Shown: piece after piece, positions 50,976-57,933 of the stretch
Position numbering within the stretch: the stretch's first letter is position 1
Layout: every line of letters begins with the position of its first letter
Source of the DNA: Streptomyces longispororuber
GTDB lineage: Bacteria > Actinomycetota > Actinomycetes > Streptomycetales > Streptomycetaceae
Assembly: GCF_024448165.1 (NCBI RefSeq)
Contig: NZ_JAMOLN010000038.1
Coordinates: forward strand, 1 to 57,933
DNA length: 57,933 nucleotides
Reading direction: 5' to 3'
Notes under the pieces: model-generated
Told to the model about the DNA's origin: nothing
What the model saw: the letters and a program-made list of their open reading frames with translations, nothing else
Database searches by the model: none
Position numbers and translations under genes: made by a program

Positions 50976-51938
50976 ATGAGCTACAACCAGCCGGGCCCTT
51001 ACGGAGGCCAGCAGCCCCAGCAGCCCGGGCCCTACGGCCAGCAGCCGCAGCAGCCGGGCCCGTACGGCCAGCAGCCCCAGGCCCCGCAGCCCGGCTACGG
51101 CTACCCGCAGCAGGCGCCGCAGGGCGTCCCGCCGCAGCAGCCGAACCCGTACGGCCAGCAGCCCGGCGGCTACAGCCAGCCGCAGCAGCCCGGCCCCTAC
51201 GGCCAGCCGCAGCAGGACGCGTACGGCCAGTACCCGCCGGCCCCGCCGCAGGGGGGCGGCAAGAAGAAGACCGGCATCATCATCGCCGCGGTCGCGGTGG
51301 TGGCGGCGCTCGGCGTGGGCGCGTACTTCGTGCTCGGCGGGGGCGGCGGCGCGTCGGTGGCGGACGACGGCGCGCACAAGCTGACGACGCCGGCCACGGT
51401 CCTGGGCGAGTACAAGAAGGGCGCCGACGACGGCGACGGCTTCGACGAGCAGGACATGAAGGACGCCGAGAAGGACGGCCTGAAGAACGGCAAGCCGGTC
51501 AACGCCTCGTACCAGGTCCAGGACACCTCCAACCCGCTCGCGGGCAAGGTGCTCCAGTTCCAGGGCGCGTACGGAGAGATCGAGGACCCGGAGTCGGTCG
51601 TCGACGGCATGTTCTCCAAGGGTGCGCTGGAGGCCGCGAAGGGTGGCGACAGCGACGACGCCAAGGCCGAGCTCGTCGGTGACCCGACCGACTACAGCAC
51701 GGACGACTACATCCTGAAGTGCCAGGAGATGACGGTCGAGAACACCGACCCGTCGTCGGGTACGTCCACCGGGCCCAAGAAGGTCCACATGCCGGTCTGC
51801 ATCTGGGGCGACCACAGCACCGTCGCGCTCGTCGCGCCGGTCGAGATCGCCGACATGATGGCCGGCAAGAGCCCGGACCTGAAGACGGCTTCGGAGACCA
51901 CGAAGAAGTTCCGCGCCGAGGTCCGCGTCAAGGCCTGA
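50976..51938 (+). CDS. Pro/Gln/Gly/Tyr-rich single-pass membrane protein
   Basis: The 320-aa protein has a repetitive cytosolic N-terminus (1-95) made of QQPGPYG-type repeats, a basic KKK stop, one membrane span (about 98-120) and an outside domain of about 200 residues (LGEYKKGADDGDGFDEQDM, KVHMPVCIWGDHSTVALVAP) with two cysteines that could form a disulfide. No catalytic motif is seen. Such PYG-repeat anchors are common in streptomycetes. ATG 50976 follows GGGAGGGA. It lies between valS and clpX; S. coelicolor has a gene in this slot, as I recall. Confidence 0.75.
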   Translation: MSYNQPGPYGGQQPQQPGPYGQQPQQPGPYGQQPQAPQPGYGYPQQAPQGVPPQQPNPYGQQPGGYSQPQQPGPYGQPQQDAYGQYPPAPPQGGGKKKTGIIIAAVAVVAALGVGAYFVLGGGGGASVADDGAHKLTTPATVLGEYKKGADDGDGFDEQDMKDAEKDGLKNGKPVNASYQVQDTSNPLAGKVLQFQGAYGEIEDPESVVDGMFSKGALEAAKGGDSDDAKAELVGDPTDYSTDDYILKCQEMTVENTDPSSGTSTGPKKVHMPVCIWGDHSTVALVAPVEIADMMAGKSPDLKTASETTKKFRAEVRVKA

Positions 51939-51957
51939 CGCCCGGATCGCAGCGCAC

Positions 51958-51997
51958 GAGAGGGGCCCCGGTCGGATGTCCGACCGGGGCCCCTCTC
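51958..51997. terminator. Convergent terminator before clpX
   Basis: A 19-bp perfect stem (GAGAGGGGCCCCGGTCGGA and its complement) around TG lies between the PYG-repeat gene and convergent clpX. Confidence 0.88.
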
Positions 51998-52020
51998 ACG
52001 TCGTGTCGACCGCTCCGCGG

Positions 52021-53307
<1,287 letters not shown>

Positions 53308-53400
53308 GAGGTGCTTCCCCTTCGCCTGGGAGACGCCACGTTCAGCGGCTCCTGGTGCCTGTATCCGACGGTACCTTGCCGGGCCCCCCGTTCGGGCCCC

Positions 53401-53438
53401 CCTTGGCACGGTTCACTTTGACGTGAACCGTGCCAAGG
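53401..53438 (-). terminator. Terminator between clpP2 and clpX
   Basis: A 16-bp perfect stem (CCTTGGCACGGTTCAC and complement) with loop TTTGAC lies 24 bases past the clpP2 stop. Confidence 0.82.
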
Positions 53439-53462
53439 GATGGCAGACGATACAGCGAGCCG

Positions 53463-54122
53463 TTACGCGATCGCCTCGTTGTTCATCTTGCGCGTCGAGA
53501 TGATCTGGTCGACGAGGCCGTACGCCAGGGCGTCCTCGGCCGTCAGGATCTTGTCGCGCTCGATGTCGTCGCGGATCTTCTCGATCGGCGTCGTCGAGTG
53601 CTTGGCCAGCATCTCTTCCAGCTGCGTACGCATCCGGAGGATCTCGTTCGCCGCGATCTCCAGGTCGGAGAGCTGCTCACGGCCGGTGCCGCCGGAGGGC
53701 TGGTGGATCAGCACGCGGGCGTTCGGCAGGGCCATGCGCTTGCCCGGGGTGCCGGCGGCGAGGAGCACGGCGGCCGCGGAGGACGCCTGGCCCATGCAGA
53801 CCGTCTGGATGTCCGGCTTCACGAACTGCATCGTGTCGTAGATGGCCGTGAGGGCCGTGAACGAGCCGCCGGGGCTGTTGATGTAGATGGAGATGTCGCG
53901 GTCCGGGTCCATCGACTCCAGGCACAGCAGCTGCGCCATGACGTCGTTGGCCGACGCGTCGTCGATCTGCACGCCGAGGAAGATCACGCGCTCCTCGAAG
54001 AGCTTCGCGTACGGGTCGTACTCGCGCACGCCCTGCGAGGTGCGCTCGACGAAGCGCGGGATCACGTAGCGGTTGTCGACCTGCGGGCCCGTGTAGAGGC
54101 CGCTGCCGGGGATGTTGTTCAT
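53463..54122 (-). CDS. clpP2: ATP-dependent Clp protease proteolytic subunit 2
   Basis: The 219-aa serine peptidase has Ser115 in [11 protein letters not shown], His140 in VLIHQPSGG and Asp190 in the segment [12 protein letters not shown]. The N-terminal 25 residues ([18 protein letters not shown]) are longer than in ClpP1. It follows clpP1 by 67 bases. In streptomycetes ClpP1 and ClpP2 act together and are needed for normal differentiation. ATG 54122 is chosen; the longer frame is the tail of the spacer. Confidence 0.97.
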   Translation of the reverse strand: MNNIPGSGLYTGPQVDNRYVIPRFVERTSQGVREYDPYAKLFEERVIFLGVQIDDASANDVMAQLLCLESMDPDRDISIYINSPGGSFTALTAIYDTMQFVKPDIQTVCMGQASSAAAVLLAAGTPGKRMALPNARVLIHQPSGGTGREQLSDLEIAANEILRMRTQLEEMLAKHSTTPIEKIRDDIERDKILTAEDALAYGLVDQIISTRKMNNEAIA

Positions 54123-54189
54123 GATGGCGGTGTTCCGTCCTGGTGAAGGAAGCAGTGGGCTTGGGGCAGGCCGACGCTGATCGCGGGGA

Positions 54190-54807
54190 TCAGGCGCCGG
54201 TGCCGCCGCCGCCCGGAACACCCGTAGCGGCAGTGATGATCTCGTCGATGAGGCCGTAGTCCTTGGCCTCCTCAGCGGTGTACCAGCGGTCGCGGTCGCC
54301 GTCACGGATGATCGTCTCGACGGTCTGGCCGGAGTGCTGGGCCGTGATCCTCGCCATGCGCTGCTTCGTGCGCAGCAGGTACTCGGCCTGGATCTTGACG
54401 TCGGAGGCCGTGCCGCCGATGCCGGCGGAGCCCTGGTGCATCAGGATGTCGGTGTTCGGGAGCGCGAAGCGCTTGCCCGCGGTGCCGCCGGTGAGCAGGA
54501 ACTGGCCCATGGAGGCGGCCATGCCCATGCCGATGGTGACGACGTCGTTCGGGATGTACTGCATGGTGTCGTAGATCGCCATGCCGGCCGTCACCGAGCC
54601 ACCGGGGCTGTTGATGTAGAGGTAGATGTCCTTGTCCGGGTCTGCGGCCAGGAGGAGCATCTGCGCGGTGATCTTGTTGGCGATGTCGTCGTCGACCTGC
54701 TGGCCGAGGAAGACGATTCGCTCGCCGAGCAGCCGGTTGTAGACATGGTCGCCGAGGCCACCACCGATGGACGGCTCGCCGGCGGCGGAAGGCATCTGAA
54801 TCGTCAC
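54190..54807 (-). CDS. clpP1: ATP-dependent Clp protease proteolytic subunit 1
   Basis: The 205-aa peptidase has the triad Ser99 ([11 protein letters not shown]), His124 (ILMHQGSAG) and Asp173 ([13 protein letters not shown]), with the same spacing as E. coli ClpP (97/122/171). GTG 54807 is preceded by AGGTGGA. First gene of the clpP1-clpP2 operon; a ClgR-type site lies about 145 bases upstream. Confidence 0.98.
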   Translation of the reverse strand: MTIQMPSAAGEPSIGGGLGDHVYNRLLGERIVFLGQQVDDDIANKITAQMLLLAADPDKDIYLYINSPGGSVTAGMAIYDTMQYIPNDVVTIGMGMAASMGQFLLTGGTAGKRFALPNTDILMHQGSAGIGGTASDVKIQAEYLLRTKQRMARITAQHSGQTVETIIRDGDRDRWYTAEEAKDYGLIDEIITAATGVPGGGGTGA

Positions 54808-54948
54808 GTATCCACCTGCTCGTCTCTGACGGCTACGCGCCGTCTCGCGTCTCTAGCTGGGGGCGGGGGCCTCGCTCGGGACTCCCCTGCCCGCCTCTTC
54901 ATGGACCCTAACGCGCGGGTCCCTCCGGGGAATCCCGCAGAAGGAACT

Positions 54949-54962
54949 GTTCGCTGTGAGCG
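54949..54962. promoter_or_regulatory. Probable ClgR binding site upstream of clpP1
   Basis: GTTCGCTGTGAGCG matches the GTTCGC-N5-GCG motif that I recall for the ClgR activator of Streptomyces clp and lon genes. Its distance of about 145 bases from the clpP1 start suits an activator site, and no other promoter uses this spacer. Confidence 0.5.
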
Positions 54963-55020
54963 CAGGTCGCTCCGCTCGTGGCGGGACCCGCGGACGCGTC
55001 TGCCTCGCGGTGCCGGTCGG

Positions 55021-55072
55021 CGGGTGCGAGTGGTCCGTGGTCGCTCGCGCCGTTCCCCGCGCCCCTGCGGGG
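55021..55072 (-). repeat. Dispersed Streptomyces intergenic repeat, copy 2
   Basis: Read on the minus strand it gives GCAGGGGCGCGGGGAACGGC, then GCGAGCGACCACGGACCACT, then CGCACCCG. This is clearly related to copy 1 at 40811-40860, with substitutions in the second half. Confidence 0.68.
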
Positions 55073-55075
55073 CAC

Positions 55076-55111
55076 GACAGGCCCCCGGAACCGAAGTTCC
55101 GGGGGCCTGTC
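55076..55111 (-). terminator. Terminator of tig with UUCG tetraloop
   Basis: A 16-bp perfect stem (GACAGGCCCCCGGAAC and complement) closes on CTTCGG in the minus-strand transcript, the extra-stable cUUCGg tetraloop. It lies 19 bases past the tig stop. Confidence 0.88.
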
Positions 55112-55130
55112 ACAGGTACTGCTGCGAGGC

Positions 55131-56528
55131 TCAGGCCTCGGTCTTGTCCTCGGCGGACTCGACGGACTCGGTGGCGTCGGCGGCGGCCTCGGTGGCCTCC
55201 TCCGTCGTCTCCTCCTCATCGTCCTCCAGGTCGACGACCTCACCGTTCGTGTCCTTGACGGTGGCGGCCTCGACGACCACGGCAAGGGCCTTGCCGCGGG
55301 CGACCTCGCCGACCAGCATCGGGACCTGGCCGCCCTCGACGACGGCCTGGGCGAACTGGTCGGGGGACATGCCGGAGGAGGCGGCGCGACGCATGAGGTG
55401 CTCGGTGAGCTCCTCCTGGTTCACGTTCAGCTTCTCCTTGTTGACGAGCTCGTCGAGGACGAACTGCGTCTTGATGCCCTTGACGGCCTGCTCGCGCGTC
55501 TCGGCGTCGAACTCCTCGACCGTCTTGCCCTGGATCTCGAGGTACTTCTCGATGTCCAGGCCCATCTGGCCGAGCTGGTGGTGCTCGAGGTTGTGCTTGC
55601 GGGTGTTGACCTCGTCCTCGAGCAGCTTCTCGGGAACGGGGACCTCGACCAGCTCGAGCAGCTTCTCCAGGACGCGCTCCTGGGCCTGCGTGGCCTGGTC
55701 GTACTGCTTCATGTTCTCGAGGCGCTTGCGGCTGTCGGCCTTCAGCTCGTCGAGGGTGTCGAACTCGGAGGCGAGCTGGGCGAACTCGTCGTCCAGGGCC
55801 GGGAGTTCACGGGCGGCGACCTGGGTGACCTTGACGGTGACCTCGGCCTCCTTGCCCTCGGCGGAACCGCCCTTGAGCTCGGAGGTGAAGGTGGCCTCGC
55901 CACCGGCCTCCAGGCCCTTCACGGCCTCGTCGATGCCGTCGAGCAGCTCGCCGGAACCGATGGTGTAGGAGACGCCGGAGGCGACGCCGTCCTCGAGGAC
56001 CTCGCCCTCGACCTTGGCCTCCAGGTCGATCGTCACGACGTCGCCGTCCTCGGCGGCGCGCTCGACCGGGTTCGTCGAGGCGAAGCGGTCGCGCAGCTGC
56101 TCGACCGACTTGTCGACGTCCTCGTCGGTGACCTCGACGGCGTCGACCTCGACCTCGATGCCGGAGTAGTCCGGGATCTCGATGGTCGGGCGGACGTCGA
56201 CCTCGGCGGTGAAGTTCAGCGTCTCGCCGTCCTTCAGCTCCGTGATGTCGACCTCGGGCTGGCCGAGGACGTTGAGCTCGGCCTCGTTGACCGCCTCGGT
56301 GTAGAACTTCGGGAGCGCGTCGTTGACGGCCTCCTCGAGGACCGCACCGCGGCCGAAGCGCTGGTCGATGACGCGGGCCGGGATCTTGCCCTTGCGGAAG
56401 CCCTTCACCGTGACCTGCTGGTTGATCTTCTTGTACGCCGCGTCGAGGCTGTCCTTGAGCTCCTCGAAGGGCACCTCGATGCTGAGCCGAACCCGGGTCG
56501 GGTTCAGGGTCTCCACGGCGCTCTTCAC
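55131..56528 (-). CDS. tig: Trigger factor chaperone
   Basis: The 465-aa chaperone has the ribosome-binding domain with [17 protein letters not shown] (about 43-59), an FKBP-type prolyl isomerase domain (about 160-245) and a helical C-terminal domain. The last 45 residues are very acidic (Glu/Asp/Ala/Thr). It binds nascent chains at L23. GTG 56528 follows AAGGAG at 8 bases. Its position upstream of clpP1-clpP2 and clpX is the common bacterial order. Confidence 0.97.
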   Translation of the reverse strand: MKSAVETLNPTRVRLSIEVPFEELKDSLDAAYKKINQQVTVKGFRKGKIPARVIDQRFGRGAVLEEAVNDALPKFYTEAVNEAELNVLGQPEVDITELKDGETLNFTAEVDVRPTIEIPDYSGIEVEVDAVEVTDEDVDKSVEQLRDRFASTNPVERAAEDGDVVTIDLEAKVEGEVLEDGVASGVSYTIGSGELLDGIDEAVKGLEAGGEATFTSELKGGSAEGKEAEVTVKVTQVAARELPALDDEFAQLASEFDTLDELKADSRKRLENMKQYDQATQAQERVLEKLLELVEVPVPEKLLEDEVNTRKHNLEHHQLGQMGLDIEKYLEIQGKTVEEFDAETREQAVKGIKTQFVLDELVNKEKLNVNQEELTEHLMRRAASSGMSPDQFAQAVVEGGQVPMLVGEVARGKALAVVVEAATVKDTNGEVVDLEDDEEETTEEATEAAADATESVESAEDKTEA

Positions 56529-56691
56529 GGTTCGGTCTCCTTGGGGGCTGACTTCTTGGGTTCTGCCCGGCTTGAGAGACACACGGGCATGCAGCTTGCA
56601 TAGTAACGGCACGCCGGAGCCCGCCCACAATGCGATCTTGAACTGGGCCCTACGGTGATCCGCAGCGGCCCGCACGACGCCGCGACAACGC

Positions 56692-56768
56692 TGGTCGGGG
56701 TGGCGGGATTTGAACCCACGGCCTTCCGCTCCCAAAGCGGACGCGCTACCAAGCTGCGCCACACCCCG
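56692..56768 (-). tRNA. tRNA-Pro (anticodon TGG)
   Basis: On the minus strand the acceptor stem is CGGGGTG/CACCCCG, the anticodon loop is TTTGGGA (anticodon TGG), the T loop is TTCAAAT and the discriminator is A. CCA is encoded (56692-56694), unlike the other tRNAs in the window. Confidence 0.96.
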
Positions 56769-56907
56769 TCGGTGCGACACGTAGGGTACATGCCCGCAGG
56801 CGGTGCGGCTCCCGCATTGCGGGGCGCATCGGAGGGCGCATCGAGGGCGCACCGGAGGGGCTCGGTAATGGGGTGTGCGGGCGGGGCCCCGGACCCGCTA
56901 CGATGCC

Positions 56908-56913
56908 ACCGTG
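56908..56913 (+). promoter_or_regulatory. Candidate -10 element of tRNA-Gly
   Basis: TACGAT lies 30 bases before the tRNA-Gly 5' end; the -35 region is not clear. Confidence 0.3.
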
Positions 56914-56943
56914 CCGCTGTCACCGACCTGCGGTGCGAGCCGT

Positions 56944-57014
56944 GCGGGCGTAGCTCAATGGTAGAGCCCTAGTCTTCCAAACTAGCTACGCGGGTTCGAT
57001 TCCCGTCGCCCGCT
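56944..57014 (+). tRNA. tRNA-Gly (anticodon TCC)
   Basis: Acceptor stem GCGGGCG/CGCCCGC, D arm, anticodon loop CTTCCAA (anticodon TCC) in a 5-bp CTAGT/ACTAG stem, T loop TTCGATT, discriminator T. CCA is not encoded. 71 bases. Divergent from tRNA-Pro. Confidence 0.97.
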
Positions 57015-57021
57015 CTCGACA

Positions 57022-57071
57022 AAGGCCTCCGGCCCGGATCCACTCCGCGTGGACCGGGCCGGGGGCTTTTT
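57022..57071 (+). terminator. Terminator of tRNA-Gly
   Basis: A GC-rich stem (CCTCCGGCCCGGATCCAC pairing with GTGGACCGGGCCGGGGG, one bulge) is followed by CTTTTT, a classic intrinsic terminator, also facing the convergent small membrane gene. Confidence 0.85.
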
Positions 57072-57090
57072 CGCGTCCCCGGCCGCCGCC

Positions 57091-57294
57091 TCAGAAATTG
57101 ATCGCGCTGATGCTGTCCGCGACGGAGTTGAGGAAGTTGTTGATGGCGGGGGCCATTCCCGTCGAGGCCAGGAAGAAGCCGAAGAGCACCGCCACTATGG
57201 CGGGCCCTGCCTTGATCGAGCCGCCGCGCATCAGCACGACGAGAACGATCGCCAACAACAGCACCACTGACAGCGAAATGGCCACACTGATCAC
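57091..57294 (-). CDS. Small two-span membrane protein (67 aa)
   Basis: The 67-aa protein has spans at about 4-22 (VAISLSVVLLLAIVLVVL) and 29-48 (AGPAIVAVLFGFFLASTG), joined by MRGGSIK, and ends INNFLNSVADSISAINF. It resembles small membrane proteins often seen beside transfer-like or FtsK-like genes in streptomycetes (from memory; not checked). GTG 57294 is used; GTG 57285 has AGGGTG at better spacing. Function unknown. Confidence 0.68.
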   Translation of the reverse strand: MISVAISLSVVLLLAIVLVVLMRGGSIKAGPAIVAVLFGFFLASTGMAPAINNFLNSVADSISAINF

Positions 57295-57807
57295 ACCCTA
57301 GGTCGGTCCGCTCTCCCGGCCCGGGGGGCTCAGCCCCACACACCCCCCGCCAGAACCATCGTGCCACCAACACGGCTCCTGTATGCGGTCGGTGACGCAT
57401 CGTCGGCCATGCGCGCGCGGGGGCGCGAGGGGCCTGTGGCCTTGGGGCGCATGAGCAGTGCACGTCGGCGGGGCCGTGGGGGTGTCCGGCGGGGGTCGGA
57501 ATTCGGCTTGATCGTTTCCATCGGCGCACATGCGGTGCACACATGCCCCACGCATGTCTTTCCCGGTTTTCCCGCAGTTTCCCCTTGGCGTACGCACAAG
57601 GAAATCAACAGAATCCGACGGCTGAATTACTGCGGAACATATTCCACCGAATCGGGCATATCCCCGGAGTCGCCCGCGGGCGTTATGCGTGCTTTAAGCG
57701 GGATGAGCAGTGCGATAACGGACAGATCGGCAATAGGGCGACTGCGTGCGCCCGGATGTCGACTTCCGCGAATCCTGGGTACCCGAGACCGATAAGGAGG
57801 AATCGAG
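57295..57807. other. 513-base region without a clear gene
   Basis: I see no credible coding frame. From about 57595 the GC content drops well below the rest of the window (for example GAAATCAACAGAAT, GAATTACTGCGGAACATATT). It probably holds the promoter and regulatory sequence for the small ORF and gene at the right edge. The plus-strand frame 57361-57795 has no typical codon bias. Confidence 0.5.
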
Positions 57808-57933
57808 TTGAGGGTTTTACGAAATCCCACAGGCCCCACTAGGGTGCCTCAGATGTTCCACACTGCCACGACCCCAGCCGGCGCAGTGCGGTCCCGGATC
57901 TTCTCCCCGAGTTCCTGGTGGGAGGGCCGGTGA
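57808..57933 (+). CDS. Small ORF (41 aa) running into the next gene
   Basis: AAGGAGG at 57794-57800, seven bases before a TTG, is the strongest ribosome site in the window. The 41-aa frame reads MRVLRNPTGPTRV, then PQMFHTATTPAGAVRSRIF and ends SSWWEGR. Its stop is the last three bases of the window. GTG at 57930-57932 overlaps that stop (GTGA) and has GGGAGGG just before it, so the next gene probably starts there and is coupled. The short basic product may be a leader peptide or a small transfer-type protein. Confidence 0.45.
   Translation: MRVLRNPTGPTRVPQMFHTATTPAGAVRSRIFSPSSWWEGR

Larger units (their letters stand above)
54808..55130. other. 323-base spacer between clpP1 and tig
   Basis: No gene is seen here. 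It holds, from left to right, the clpP1 leader/promoter region, a probable ClgR box (54949-54962), a dispersed repeat copy (55021-55072) and the tig terminator (55076-55111). Confidence 0.7.

Noticed and set aside
57361..57795. 144-codon plus-strand frame near the right edge
   Set aside because: No ribosome site, no codon bias and no domain; it spans the less GC-rich regulatory region.

Overview
The window is a stretch of a Streptomyces-type chromosome. The evidence is very high GC with strong third-position GC bias, frequent GTG/TTG starts, and gene neighbourhoods in the order familiar from streptomycetes (nadD-LCP-rsfS; proA-proB; obgE-rpmA-rplU; rne; mreB-mreC-mreD-pbp2-rodA; ndk-folC; valS; clpX-clpP2-clpP1-tig). 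I found no transposase, rRNA or CRISPR array. Comparisons with S. coelicolor are from memory and were not searched.

Left part (1-10325). A NuoF-like flavoprotein fused to a 3Fe-4S ferredoxin comes first. Next are two identical tRNA-Ala(GGC) genes lying in an 84-bp perfect direct repeat exactly 4,400 bp apart. They bracket a GT87 glycosyltransferase, two small zinc-ribbon proteins, a drug-type MFS transporter and its divergent HTH regulator. A minus-strand group follows: two tiny membrane proteins, nadD, an LCP-like/LytR_C membrane protein, rsfS and a histidine phosphatase.

Middle (10438-30037). This holds an M48 membrane protease, two paralogous single-pass membrane proteins, proA, a hypothetical gene, proB and a divergent teichoic-acid-type glycerophosphotransferase. 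Then come obgE-rpmA-rplU, a secreted phospholipase-D-like protein, a 1,355-aa RNase E/G with long repetitive flanks, a DUF2344 protein, an unusual membrane protein built from W/Y-rich repeats, and a TerD-family gene.

Right part (30055-57933). A TIGR03960-type radical SAM protein and a CYTH-CHAD protein precede the mre elongation/sporulation cluster, then ndk, a DUF4233 gene and folC. From 42898 to 48138 lies a block that I believe is absent between folC and valS in S. coelicolor: a second MreB-like actin, an orphan sensor kinase, a membrane protein, a response regulator lacking the phospho-acceptor Asp, a membrane GT2 glycosyltransferase and a 64-aa peptide with an LAATG motif before a membrane span. 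It is the best candidate here for an undescribed envelope-glycan module. valS, a proline/glutamine-rich membrane protein, clpX, clpP2, clpP1 (with a probable ClgR box), tig, tRNA-Pro(TGG) and tRNA-Gly(TCC) follow. The right edge is a less GC-rich region with a small membrane protein and a short ORF that runs into the probable start of the next gene.

The common theme is cell-wall growth and envelope polymers (mre cluster, LCP protein, glycerophosphotransferase, GT87, GT2) set among housekeeping genes. Long, nearly perfect hairpins separate most convergent units.
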